Source of the DNA: JABWBP01 sp964522165 | GTDB taxonomy: Bacteria; Calditrichota; Calditrichia; RBG-13-44-9; J075 | Assembly: GCA_964522165.1 (NCBI GenBank) | Contig: CAZFVV010000010.1 | Coordinates: 9,489 to 73,488, forward strand | Direction: 5' to 3' | Length of the DNA stretch: 64,000 bases | Shown: piece by piece, positions 56,201-63,993 of the stretch | How the letters are laid out: each line of letters begins with the position of its first letter | Numbering within the stretch: position 1 is the first letter of the stretch | The notes under the pieces: generated by a model | Databases searched by the model: none | What the model saw: only the letters and a program-made list of their open reading frames with translations | Told to the model about the DNA's origin: nothing | Position numbers and translations under genes: made by a program

Positions 56201-59006
56201 GAAAAACCGCGGAATGGACGGGGTGGGGGTGGGCAAAACCCTTTGTTTCCCGGATCATCCCCACCATTACGCCTTCCGGGTAATGGTGAAGGGGCGGCTG
56301 CAATTAGAAGTGGAAGAAGAACTGCGTTGCGACAGTGCGACAGGCATCCCTGCCTGTCGCCGCGAGGCCCGCCAAAAGCTGTTGGAATACCGCTACCGCC
56401 TGGCGGAGAAAATCAAGGAGGTATTCCTGGATGGCTATTTCGATTTTTACGGGGAGACCGGCCTGCCCGCCATCCGGGAAAGCTACAAAAATGACGCCCA
56501 CGGCCAGGAGCGCGATTACCGGGAATTCGGCAATCCCAACACCGATCCGGGGGACGTTTTCCGCTTCTTCGTGCGCGTGAAAGAAGAGGTGCGCGACCGC
56601 TTTATCGAGCAGGAACTGTTGATCGCCCCGCGCTTCCTCTATATCCGGGAGTATTTCCCCGCGGTCAGCCGGGCGAATTACCGGCAACATCCCGAATTTC
56701 TGCGCAAAGCCGAAGATATGTTCGTCTTCAATCATTCGGTGTTGCTCACCCAGGTTCTCTACACCTACGAGGCGCAGCCGGAGGATTGGGAAACGTTCCT
56801 GTTAGCGAATAAATCCGCCAACGGCCTTTTCCCCGCCCCGGGGGAAAAGGATCCTCTATCCGAGCATCATCTCGATCAATACGGCAAAAAATATTTAGAA
56901 CTGCTGCGCGATTTTGCCCGGAAGTATCACTACACCGATTTTGAAGAGAAATACCGCCAGCGTACCCGCAAGATCGCCGCGGTGATGTCCTGCGGAAAGA
57001 ATTTTGCGGTATGGAAAACCGCCGGGCGGGAAATTCCCTGGGAAACTCCCGCCGCGCCGAATAACATCATCCACGTGCGCCTGGCCACCGGCTCCATTGT
57101 GGAACAGATGAACGCCCACCCCTTCGGCAAGCTGCACACCGCGTTAACGCACAACGGGGAGACCACCAATTACGAGACCCTGAAACAGCGGGTGGAGCAG
57201 TTCGGGCTGCCGCCCCTGGCGACCACGGATACGGAAGTGGCTTCGCTGAAATTCCATTTAGTGGCAGAGGAGTTGGAATATCCGGACTGGGCGCTCTTCG
57301 AGGCGTTCTCCCCCACCACCGGCGACGACCTGGCGCTGATCCCGCCGGAGCTGCGCGGGCAGTTGGAAGAGGTGCAGCGGGTGGAATTCACCAGCTCCCC
57401 GGACGGGCCTTATCAATACCTCTGTTTGCGCCACCAGCCGGAGCGCAACGTCACTGAGCGGGTGGATTTGAAAGACCCCGCGGACCTGCGCCCCAGCACC
57501 ACCGCGTTTTGGTATGACAGCAAAGGGGAGCGGAAACGCGCCTTCAGTATCATCGCCTCCGAAGAGCAGGCCATCCAGAAGGTGCTGGACTTGCTGGATC
57601 GCGAGGGGTTGATCGCCGGTGCGGCACCCGACCGGGTTATGGTGAGCAACGGGATGATCAGCCGTTTCGAATACGACGATGAAGGCAACATTCAGGATTT
57701 CCACGTCATCGACCGCTACGGGCGGGAAATCCACCTCGACGATCCCGGCGAGCATTACAGCATCCGGCACAGGGAGCTTCGCGCGCCCGCCAACGCCGCG
57801 GAGTTGGAAGCGCAAATCGCCGCCAACGCCTCGCGGCTGAAAGGGTGGATTCGCGAAAACCTGCCCGGGTGGGATTTTGATACGTTTCGCTGGGTGATGG
57901 AGAGAATTGCGGATGGGGGATCAAAAAATAATAATTGGCAATTGCCAATTGACAATTGCCAATTGGCAATTGAATTACTGACCTACTTCATCGACTACCT
58001 GCGCACCATGGATACCGGAACGAAAGCGGCCGGGTCGCTGATCGACATCACCCGGGCGGTTTTGTATGATTATTTTGACCGCCTGGCCGAAGCGGATGCG
58101 CAGAACTGGGTAAAGGCGGGCGTACAGCACAGCGCTATTTCCGCCCCGGTTGACGCGGCCGCGCAATCCCTGCTGATTGACGCCCGGGGATTCGAGCCGG
58201 AAGGCATCCATCCCAAACTGGCGCTGAGCGCCTTCCTGGCCTACGCCTACGATTTGGGCTGGCGGAAATACGTTCTCTACCGGGTCAGCGGCCAGCGCCT
58301 CATCTCCACCGCAGTTATGGGCAACGGCGACACCGACGACGTGGAAATGGAGGTGTATGGCACGCCGGGAGAGTATTTCGGGGCCTTCATGCAGGGCGGG
58401 ACCATCCGCTGCCACGGCAACGCCCAGAACTTCTGCGCCATGGGGATGCACCACGGCAACCTCTACGTGTTCGGCAACGCCGGGAAGGTGTGCGGGTACG
58501 CCTCCAAGGGCGGGGCGGTGTACATCTTAGGCGACGTGGTGGATCGCGGCTGGACCAACTCCGTGAACGATCCCCGCTGCCAGGATTTGCAAATCCACAT
58601 TCTGGGCAGCGCCAGCAAATACTGCGGGGAATCGCTGATGGGCGGGGATTTCTTCTTCGGCGGGCTGTATTTCGACAGCAAGGGCAAGCTGCGTTTGCAG
58701 GAGCGCCCCTACCGCGGCACCAAGCTGTTGGGCGGGGCCTCGCGCGGCAACATGCTCTTCTTCGACCCGGAAAACCGCCTGGATCCGCACCAGTACACCC
58801 ACGGCAAATTCGTCGAACTCAATGCCGACAACTGGCCCTACTGGAAAGAGCGGGTGGAAACCACCCTGCGGTTGGCGGGGGTGGAAATTTTCGGCGAGAA
58901 CGGCTCCGCCGCCTTCATTGCCGACGGCAAAACCTTCCGCATTGCACCGGAGAATTTCAGGCTGTTAGTTCCGCGCGGGGGATTGAAGGGGTATGAGTCG
59001 CATTAA
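50286..59006 (+). CDS. 2906-residue fusion: FAD/Fe-S hydroxyacid dehydrogenase-like module + rearranged glutamate synthase
   Basis: One uninterrupted frame. Order, with approximate residues: GlcD-like FAD domain 95-540 (RFVVRPGGLEDL at 99, GGLGIGAYKYG near 204); GlpC-like double Fe-S 616-690 (C620, 623, 626, 630; C671, 674, 677, 681); two further ferredoxin clusters 765-812 (C767...; C799, 802, 805, 809); glutamate-synthase central domain 950-1230; FMN barrel 1380-1860 with 3Fe-4S cysteines C1839, C1845, C1849; class II glutamine amidotransferase about 1945-2480 (C1949, H2263-x-R, NAHPF, HNGETTN at 2289); GXGXG beta-helix about 2610-2880. It could pass electrons from a 2-hydroxyacid to glutamate formation. 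Canonical GltB begins with the amidotransferase; here it lies internally. Confidence 0.93.
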   Translation: MRNAEFGTELQFLKESSAEKRVKAQKNALDLLFEKYRDGKNPGNALSSDALYQKLRPLLSEGTMIFSLSEVQRDIYHSDSGTAVVPEGLKKRLLNLKCRFVVRPGGLEDLQKFVQFAYREKIHYTVRGAGSWPFGGVIPLNNEIVLDLSYLDFHDLDKEKQRLTAGPGVLFADMRQYLKKYGFALRQEITNPNSGTICGWVVTGGLGIGAYKYGTVKNSVEAIFLLRPDGKWVTLTPNHEMFQQVFDSEGQIGIVAGVVLKVKRESYVSKPYAFSFSSAEDTRAFVRMLREWELTPTSIIYFDKNYLRTTYEIQKDKNEAEQREALEAGDDLRIARVRRDMEIAEAMRDLEHVIVMEFDARGDYQKCLKYSPFNAKDEGTSRYRELTFRRLPVSLAHKLWKHRYAPVEMKSRGPSMLVSETILPLDKFPEYMTFVQSAITNWTDNPVKTEGHFLSSGEILIQSILLADTSTTRHKVYLGLVPFMTQTSLFFGGRPYGTGIWNLPFFRQLSLNGQAERIAALTQLKKEMDPGGLLNQGKFINPVGRKLALRLFQKSAIPLKMGVGLLHKGWEKRGNGNGHPAARFSPGLLLWRANKTIFPAVVPPKIEVKRHPLLAINSACAECDSCERVCPTSDVFGLLGVATPITRRKTANRLARGEKISQEEALGFLVCTRCDNCTRVCPTDIPLTDMFDLVESNPAFRVALGLNQEEKKEFIDRMWQVMKESPLYKEHTLAEQKEDRSHLEHGLNIKYQRGYAYSKLFIDPETCIHCGMCAHENACIYGARRGNPREIPQLIDENCALCNACINFCPQNKAVQTERDFVQNLINNAVDLDEKRFWESEKLFLRDTTTIQRSPQLTEMADKYVTEEILMEIDKEASTGQIPVSGMGQGDRHMGIGFDAERFSHFHIVGPAQNRLHEGDPDEELSVQLGKRHRYCKFDAEENLHNPPFPKIKLMSPILYNAVPLDSNGRLELAFIKVAEKHRTLTVIDLSRILEHYDFFLQEGNYAQLPAVVVPRVDLEIIDRLRVNPNVKRELLIDLWRMPMFEIEPHREMARTVQFIQESAKALHAVSPLLCGYLEVSEYDIVAGELLPELRKKVEEFMSLELDVIHIHGERNKDEYFVTSQAVRAIHHYLLSSGRRHQVALIASGGIRLASDSQKTIQRGAEATLIDFAAMLALDPYTYKAMRENKATTDILVNLDVEWAVKRLNHQMDSRKVQILEVLGAAGFKDIKKTVGEEGRLIDFYELEERIQKHIFEKEEKVGVTETLNKKLLAEEPLPAGASPGYSELKKRVKRLKSPHHFYELGGTNQTVYQRDHVWPGNLIQTLGRMAAGDEQMFYLKNVKSIGLLGDGFDVMKILYQRDPDIIPGAELDKISTALPLDKGLVLQAPWMFGGKSVGSIGLDTWRAHVIAARELGIQYDTGEGGYPTCFFLNRKGEPIFFSEPDIQLIKGFFKHDTHYTAQQIKSILSENGIAPQKHPGIFKILTAYPELQPFLFYEVVSAEDEPFVSTELKTGLFGVTKETIKKARRVVIAYSQGAKMGIGGHILAGKVNRLVSYLRGIQGLEKLETAKLRSLIERIERIEKNAEHPLKETAGSAYPHLLKSHDDQAIYPELKEQLWLIQQKAYDLNAARQIDPIEFEQVLRLCEEIISYSYTSVISPFPFHNCYSIEDVKAFIDMVRMINPEAVVSVKVSPSVDIEFIAAGLARIARDNTEAVVKMQVAGSRGREQVSPGFDEAVQNADELAEYARKYGMKIEVWLDGPRGGTGASPNIIKGQMGMHIEYAIPLIHDRLVRDGLRNYVKFIVSGGIRTYEDVIKAVALGADGVIWGTAPLVAVGCDRNRNCHDGCSRGIATSNLIMQNLRDVELNSRQMVNAFIIMQMQVIRALAGLGLRDIRELRGRFDKIQWIGLKERVDFRIRQRREHSRHPGIDGGVIEPEPAHALGQTNCGVAAVIGSDPVPSYILDEALHAMKNRGMDGVGVGKTLCFPDHPHHYAFRVMVKGRLQLEVEEELRCDSATGIPACRREARQKLLEYRYRLAEKIKEVFLDGYFDFYGETGLPAIRESYKNDAHGQERDYREFGNPNTDPGDVFRFFVRVKEEVRDRFIEQELLIAPRFLYIREYFPAVSRANYRQHPEFLRKAEDMFVFNHSVLLTQVLYTYEAQPEDWETFLLANKSANGLFPAPGEKDPLSEHHLDQYGKKYLELLRDFARKYHYTDFEEKYRQRTRKIAAVMSCGKNFAVWKTAGREIPWETPAAPNNIIHVRLATGSIVEQMNAHPFGKLHTALTHNGETTNYETLKQRVEQFGLPPLATTDTEVASLKFHLVAEELEYPDWALFEAFSPTTGDDLALIPPELRGQLEEVQRVEFTSSPDGPYQYLCLRHQPERNVTERVDLKDPADLRPSTTAFWYDSKGERKRAFSIIASEEQAIQKVLDLLDREGLIAGAAPDRVMVSNGMISRFEYDDEGNIQDFHVIDRYGREIHLDDPGEHYSIRHRELRAPANAAELEAQIAANASRLKGWIRENLPGWDFDTFRWVMERIADGGSKNNNWQLPIDNCQLAIELLTYFIDYLRTMDTGTKAAGSLIDITRAVLYDYFDRLAEADAQNWVKAGVQHSAISAPVDAAAQSLLIDARGFEPEGIHPKLALSAFLAYAYDLGWRKYVLYRVSGQRLISTAVMGNGDTDDVEMEVYGTPGEYFGAFMQGGTIRCHGNAQNFCAMGMHHGNLYVFGNAGKVCGYASKGGAVYILGDVVDRGWTNSVNDPRCQDLQIHILGSASKYCGESLMGGDFFFGGLYFDSKGKLRLQERPYRGTKLLGGASRGNMLFFDPENRLDPHQYTHGKFVELNADNWPYWKERVETTLRLAGVEIFGENGSAAFIADGKTFRIAPENFRLLVPRGGLKGYESH
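56337..56360. repeat. 24-bp perfect palindrome in the coding sequence
   Basis: Ten-base arms (GCGACAGGCA and its complement) around TCCC. It adds exactly eight codons (A-T-G-I-P-A-C-R, residues 2018-2025) to the amidotransferase domain of the fusion gene without breaking the frame. Confidence 0.8.
57933..57974. repeat. In-frame AATTGNC heptamer array inside the fusion gene
   Basis: Six exact-phase 7-mers: AATTGGC, AATTGCC, AATTGAC, AATTGCC, AATTGGC, AATTGAA. Six times seven is 42 bases, 14 codons, so the frame survives. They encode NWQLPIDNCQLAIE, residues 2550-2563. The unit is the same as in the intergenic array at 2269. Confidence 0.9.
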
Positions 59007-59010
59007 AGTG

Positions 59011-59079
59011 GTGTTAAAGTGCGCTGGTGCTATGCCTGCCTGACTGCCTTATTCCATGCAGACAGGGTGTTTTAGTGTT
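59011..59079. repeat. Degenerate 8-bp-periodic GTGTT repeat
   Basis: GTGTT/GTGCG/GTGCT at 59011, 59019 and 59027, and GTGTT at 59067 and 59075, just after the fusion gene. The complementary arm is missing. Confidence 0.6.
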
Positions 59080-59117
59080 TTTTTGCTGTTGAGTTTGAAA
59101 GCTGAATTAACACAAGA

Positions 59118-59143
59118 AAGCGGCCGGTTGCGCCGCTTTTTTT
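59118..59143 (+). terminator. Rho-independent terminator after the fusion gene
   Basis: AAGCGGC (59118-59124) pairs with GCCGCTT (59132-59138), followed by seven T residues. It lies 112 bases after the stop codon. Confidence 0.8.
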
Positions 59144-59333
59144 GTTTCAATGTCTGAATTGAGAGTTGACAGAGCATTGGTTGGCGATTAAATTGAAACA
59201 AGCAAAGAAAATGGAGCCTGGAAGAGATGCAGCACCAATACCGCTGTTGTGTTATACCTTCAAGGCGCACAATAAAGTAAAGAATAATTTATGGGGATTT
59301 TGAGACTCCTGCTCGATACTTAACGGAGAAACA

Positions 59334-59615
59334 ATGAACGTCACATTTGAGTGGGATAGGACAAAAGCAGAGAAAAATCTTAAAAAACATAACGTTTCAT
59401 TTGACGAAGCGGCGACCGTATTTACTGACCCTTTATCTTTAACCATTGCAGATCCTCTTCATTCTGATATGGAAGAACATGTTGTTATTATTGGGGAATC
59501 GATCCGGCGGCGTATTTTAGTAGTTGTTCACATCGATCGCGGGGATAGAATTCGTCTCATCAGTGCGCGTCTTGCCACTTCCCGGGAAAGGAGAAAATAT
59601 GAAGAAGGCAACTAA
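59334..59615 (+). CDS. brnT: BrnT family toxin
   Basis: A 93-residue type II toxin, a RelE-fold ribonuclease. Family features: FEWDRTKAEKNLKKHNVSFDEAATVF at the start and RIRLISARLATSRERRKYE at the end, where the R-R-Y/E residues are typical. It overlaps the antitoxin gene by 17 bases. This toxin-first order is normal for BrnT-BrnA. Confidence 0.92.
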   Translation: MNVTFEWDRTKAEKNLKKHNVSFDEAATVFTDPLSLTIADPLHSDMEEHVVIIGESIRRRILVVVHIDRGDRIRLISARLATSRERRKYEEGN

Positions 59616-59823
59616 AATCCAGGATGACCCGGATATGCTGGCTGAATATGATTTCAGCAAAGGTGTACGAGGCAAATATGTCGAACGTCTGGCCGCAGGC
59701 AGCAATATTGTTGTATTATCGCCTGATGTGGCGGAAGTGTTTCCTGATTCTGAATCTGTAAACGAAGCTTTACGCCTGCTAATCAAAATTGCTGCGAGAA
59801 AGACCAGGAAAACCGCGGTTTGA
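59599..59823 (+). CDS. BrnA-like antitoxin
   Basis: A 74-residue protein beginning MKKATKIQDDPDMLAEYDF, with GGAGAA before the ATG. The C-terminal half (VFPDSESVNEALRLLIKIA) resembles a ribbon-helix-helix antitoxin tail. Position and overlap with brnT support the role. It should repress its own operon and bind BrnT. Confidence 0.8.
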   Translation: MKKATKIQDDPDMLAEYDFSKGVRGKYVERLAAGSNIVVLSPDVAEVFPDSESVNEALRLLIKIAARKTRKTAV

Positions 59824-59936
59824 GAGCGGAATTTGAGGAAGATATTGCACGGCAGTTAAGAGAAATTGATAAGGCGCGGAAGAAGACACTGAATTCACCC
59901 ATGCGCAAGCGGCTAAAAGCAAAAGGGTTGCTTTGA
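59820..59936 (+). CDS. Possible 38-residue small ORF after the antitoxin
   Basis: A TTG-initiated frame overlapping the antitoxin stop, charged and helical, with a very basic tail (MRKRLKAKGLL). It might be a separate small protein, a decayed gene end, or chance. No ribosome site is clear. Confidence 0.25.
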   Translation: MRAEFEEDIARQLREIDKARKKTLNSPMRKRLKAKGLL

Positions 59937-60126
59937 TTGCCGAATAATTAGAATTCAATAAATCCCCTAAAATTTTACTCCCCCAAACCGAAAATCCTAT
60001 TATCTGGTTGGCTATATATCTGCGAAGATGAGCTGAAATGGAAACCGCGAATCAGATACAGCGAGTTAAAGAGGCGGGGTCGGTTTAATAACAACTCGTC
60101 AATTACGCCGGGTTGGGGAGATTTTT

Positions 60127-63100
60127 ATGGGGATACAACTTCACGCCGGTTATATTCTGAGCGGAATCAGGAATCGTTTCCTGAGAAAAGTTAGTGCACT
60201 TGATTGGGGCGATATATTCAAACAACTCAGCCATTTTAGCTTAGAAACAGAAAACCTTCCTATTGATAATCCCGATCCTATATTTATTATTGTTGATAAT
60301 CTGATTTCCCGCGGCCTTCCCACCCTGCCTTCTTTACTTCTTGAAGAAGCCTTTGCAGAGACCTTCCAGCTTAGCAAGAAAACCATCTCCGAAAAAACCG
60401 GCGAGATCGATTACATTTTCACTGCCCCAGGGGATGCGATCGAGCGACTCATCGAGAATGCCTTCTTCACCATCGATCCCCGCCTGAATCGTCAGCACCA
60501 ACTTCTCGAACCGATTGTTTCCTGGGAAAATCATCCCGGCAGCGAGCACGAGGAAAGATTTCTTTACCAAAACCTGCCTACTATTCTTGGGGATTTTTCC
60601 GTTCAGTTGCTCGAGCCGCAGCGTGAGATAGCATCGATTCTTCGCCATCCTTATTCTCAGCGCCAGACTTTTGACCGAAGATTAGGAGGTCTGAGGAGCG
60701 AGTTTTATCGACAAAAAGCAGATTTTACAGTGCAATTCCCTGCCTCCGGGGATCATAAAAACGGATTGGTGATCGAAATTGACGGTTCCCACCATCGCCT
60801 GGAAAGCCAACGCATTCTCGACCGGAGAAGGGATGAGGCGATCCGTTCGGCTGGCTGGGAAAACACGATTCGTGTCGAGACCTCAGAGCTGGGCAGATTT
60901 CCGGAATCCAAAATTTCCGCTTTGAAGCGATTTTTTGCCCATCCGCACGCCGCCCGGCTGAAACATAACTATCACAACCCCCTTTATCAGCAGCCTTCCG
61001 GCCTGGCTGCGCTGCAAATGGCGCTCTCTCCTTTGGGGATTGCCCGAATCCAGAAAACCCTTACCCGATTCATTCTTGCCGGAAAACTGCGCCTGAACCA
61101 GGAGAAATGGCGGATTGCGGTAATCGAGCGCGACGTACCCTGCGCTCACCTGGCGATGCTGGATTACCAACAAATGCTGCGCAATTTGTTCAACCTGGAA
61201 AACCGGAATCGCAGGCTCCCTAAAATTGAATTGCGGGTTTATCATACCGAAGAATTTCGCAATTGCGAATTGAACGCTGTGGTGAGAAAAGAATTGTATT
61301 CCCGGGCGGTTCAGGAATTTCAGGCAGATTTACTGATCGATATCTCAATGCTTCAGAGGCCGGGATTTAGCGAACCGGAGGAATTCTTTTTGGAAAAAAT
61401 GAGAGCGGAACATATCGCCGTTATCCGCTCGGTCTATGCGCCGGTTGAGCCTCGCAAAATCAGATGCGCTCCGCCGCCGGAATTTCATATTCCGTATGGG
61501 AAAAAACCAAAAACTTTATTGTGGTTTTTAAAGAATATTTTCCGGAAAAAAGAATTCCGGGAAGGGCAGGTAAAAATCCTGCGCCGAATCTTAGCCCACC
61601 AGGATGTCATCGCGCTTCTGCCCACCGGGGCAGGCAAATCGTTGACCTACCAACTGGCGGCGTTGCTGCAACCTGGGATCATTTTGATTGTGGATCCCCT
61701 CAAATCCCTTATGCGCGATCAGCATGAGAACCTGGTGAATATTGGTATTGATGCGACGGTATTCATCAACTCCTCGCTCGGCGCCCGACGGCGCCGGGAT
61801 GCCTGTGAAGAGATGGTAGAAGGCCGCTACCAGTTTGTATTCATCTCGCCGGAAAGATTGCAAATCCGGGAGTTCAGAGATTACCTGAAGAGGATGGATG
61901 CCGCCCGGATAGTCTTTTGCGTGGTAGATGAGGCCCATTGCGTATCCGAGTGGGGACACGATTTCCGCACCGCCTACCTGCGGCTGGGAAGAAACGCTCG
62001 AAAGTTCTGCAAAACCTTTTCAGGAGTAGTCCCTAGCGCGACGCTCACCGGCACTGCCTCTTTCGATGTGCTCTCCGACGTGCGAAGGGAATTGGATATT
62101 GACGATGAAAAAGCGATTATCACGCCGAAAAAATTTGCCCGTGATGAGCTACAATTCGAAATCAGACACATTGAGAAACCCGCAATCCCGGGGAAAATTG
62201 ATGATTTCCAGATAAAAGAGGTTGTTGCCGGGGCAAAACAAAACCAACTCATACGTCTGATACGCGATGAGATATGTGCCGGAAAGGTCGGGGAGTATTT
62301 TTCAATTGATTCCGGCTACCCCAACGCCGGCATTGTATTCTGCCCGCATAAGAGATGGGTATTTGGCGCACAAACCATTTCAGATTCTCTTCGCCAAACG
62401 ATTCCCCTTTTAGATGGTATCTGCGATTTTTACTACGGCGGAAACGATGAGGATGAAGAAAACCTGGCAGACTTCTTTGAAGAAGTGCAAAGAAAATTCA
62501 AATACAATAAGCTGCGCTTGCTGGCTGCCACCAAAGCCTTTGGCATGGGCATCGACAAACCGAACGTTCGCTTCACGGTTCATTTCAATATGCCGCAATC
62601 CATTGAGTCGTTTTACCAGGAAGCCGGGCGGGCCGGAAGAGACCGGGATAAGGCAAAGTGTTTTATTCTTTATTCCGACCTCAAATTGCCAACTCCGGCG
62701 GATGGCGAATTGGTCTCGGTGGACAAATCGTTGATGCTGTCATTTCACAAAAAAGCGTTCCAGGGAATTGACAAAGAAAAACGGATTATCTATGAACTGC
62801 TAAACGAAATTTCCTTTCCTTTTGAGCGGCAAACCGAGCGAATAAGTGATTTGATCGAAAATGACTTGGGATTACAGGTCAAGGTGAACCTCTGGATAAA
62901 AGAACAACAAAGCAGGCTTTATATTAATGGAGCGGAATATAAAACCAGTTATGGATATATCGATCTGCGAAACCAGAAGCTGTATCCTGACGGCACAATT
63001 GTGACGCCAGAGGAAGCGCGGCAAATATTAGAAGACATTCTCGACCTGATTCGAGAGCAAGCGCGCGGAGAGGAAAATTTGATTGCCTGGTTGATGCAGG

Positions 63101-63993
63101 CGCAATACCCGCCGCCGCAACCGGGAATTGAGAAGATCCTGGCAACGATGAATGAAAATGATGCTCCCAAAGAAGTGCTCATTGGCTTTACCAATGACAA
63201 AATCAAGAAAATCAGCGATTATCTGGTATCCAGAGTTGATTCGGCCTTTAACGAAACAATAGTTTCAAAGGCACTGGAATTTGCTTTTGCCCCGAAAGAG
63301 TTCCTGGCAAAACTAACAAACGAGCTATACAAAGCAACCAAAAACAAGGGGCCTAAAGGTAAATGGACTGATTTTAAACCAGAAGATGAAAAATTCATCC
63401 AACCCTTATTCGAGAAAGTCCGGGACCAATCCGATACTTTTAAAGCGATTTACCGCCTTTCCATAATCGGGGCAATCGAAGATTACGAGGTGGATTACAA
63501 TAGTAAAACCATTACCGCCCGGATCCGCAAGCTCAGCGATGAGGAATATATCAGCAATCTGCAAGCCTATATCGCCAAATATGAGGCCCCGGAAGAAGCG
63601 AAGAAAGTACCCGATCTCATTAAGAATCAGCAACGCGGAGATACCATTCTCCAAAAATGCTGCGGTTACCTGGTGGGGTTTGTGTATAGGAGGATTGCCG
63701 CCCGGCGGCGCGAGGCTATCACTGTGATGGAATCCGCCATTCTCAGCCCCCAATTTCAGGAATATGTGAATTCATATTTTGACTCCCGCTATTACCCGCT
63801 TCTCCAACCGTACTTGTACGACTATTCGCTCGAACGGGTATGGGAATTTATCAAAGATACAGAGGGGCGGCCAGACCCGTTGCTCCACCTGCGCGGCGCC
63901 TGCGACCGGTTGCTGGTGGAAAACCCGGATAACGCCGCCCTTTTGTTAAGGGATTTAGAAAAAAATAATGTACCACCTTTAGTTTGGTGTTAA
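60127..63993 (+). CDS. DUF559-like nuclease fused to RecQ-like SF2 helicase
   Basis: A 1288-residue protein. Residues 160-270 carry a DUF559/Vsr-like PD-(D/E)XK nuclease: D199 (KADFTV), E217-I-D219-G with a following HH, then DRRRDEAIRSAGW. Residues 475-890 are a RecQ-like helicase: Walker A in LLPTGAGKSLTYQ (near 499), D601-E-A-H in VVDEAHCVSEWGHDF, a TATAS-like TGTAS motif, and QEAGRAGRDRDKAKC. The C-terminal 400 residues are unassigned and lack the normal RQC and HRDC domains as far as I can see. The ATG has GGGGAG upstream. Such nuclease-helicase fusions are typical of anti-phage defence; the neighbouring toxin-antitoxin pair supports that. Confidence 0.87.
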   Translation: MGIQLHAGYILSGIRNRFLRKVSALDWGDIFKQLSHFSLETENLPIDNPDPIFIIVDNLISRGLPTLPSLLLEEAFAETFQLSKKTISEKTGEIDYIFTAPGDAIERLIENAFFTIDPRLNRQHQLLEPIVSWENHPGSEHEERFLYQNLPTILGDFSVQLLEPQREIASILRHPYSQRQTFDRRLGGLRSEFYRQKADFTVQFPASGDHKNGLVIEIDGSHHRLESQRILDRRRDEAIRSAGWENTIRVETSELGRFPESKISALKRFFAHPHAARLKHNYHNPLYQQPSGLAALQMALSPLGIARIQKTLTRFILAGKLRLNQEKWRIAVIERDVPCAHLAMLDYQQMLRNLFNLENRNRRLPKIELRVYHTEEFRNCELNAVVRKELYSRAVQEFQADLLIDISMLQRPGFSEPEEFFLEKMRAEHIAVIRSVYAPVEPRKIRCAPPPEFHIPYGKKPKTLLWFLKNIFRKKEFREGQVKILRRILAHQDVIALLPTGAGKSLTYQLAALLQPGIILIVDPLKSLMRDQHENLVNIGIDATVFINSSLGARRRRDACEEMVEGRYQFVFISPERLQIREFRDYLKRMDAARIVFCVVDEAHCVSEWGHDFRTAYLRLGRNARKFCKTFSGVVPSATLTGTASFDVLSDVRRELDIDDEKAIITPKKFARDELQFEIRHIEKPAIPGKIDDFQIKEVVAGAKQNQLIRLIRDEICAGKVGEYFSIDSGYPNAGIVFCPHKRWVFGAQTISDSLRQTIPLLDGICDFYYGGNDEDEENLADFFEEVQRKFKYNKLRLLAATKAFGMGIDKPNVRFTVHFNMPQSIESFYQEAGRAGRDRDKAKCFILYSDLKLPTPADGELVSVDKSLMLSFHKKAFQGIDKEKRIIYELLNEISFPFERQTERISDLIENDLGLQVKVNLWIKEQQSRLYINGAEYKTSYGYIDLRNQKLYPDGTIVTPEEARQILEDILDLIREQARGEENLIAWLMQAQYPPPQPGIEKILATMNENDAPKEVLIGFTNDKIKKISDYLVSRVDSAFNETIVSKALEFAFAPKEFLAKLTNELYKATKNKGPKGKWTDFKPEDEKFIQPLFEKVRDQSDTFKAIYRLSIIGAIEDYEVDYNSKTITARIRKLSDEEYISNLQAYIAKYEAPEEAKKVPDLIKNQQRGDTILQKCCGYLVGFVYRRIAARRREAITVMESAILSPQFQEYVNSYFDSRYYPLLQPYLYDYSLERVWEFIKDTEGRPDPLLHLRGACDRLLVENPDNAALLLRDLEKNNVPPLVWC

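Noticed and set aside
50286..59006. Several genes joined by missed stops
   Set aside because: There is a single frame over 8.7 kb with family-like sequence through every junction, and no internal ribosome site was needed to explain it.
59252..59446. Minus-strand 64-codon frame over brnT
   Set aside because: Antisense to a clear BrnT toxin.
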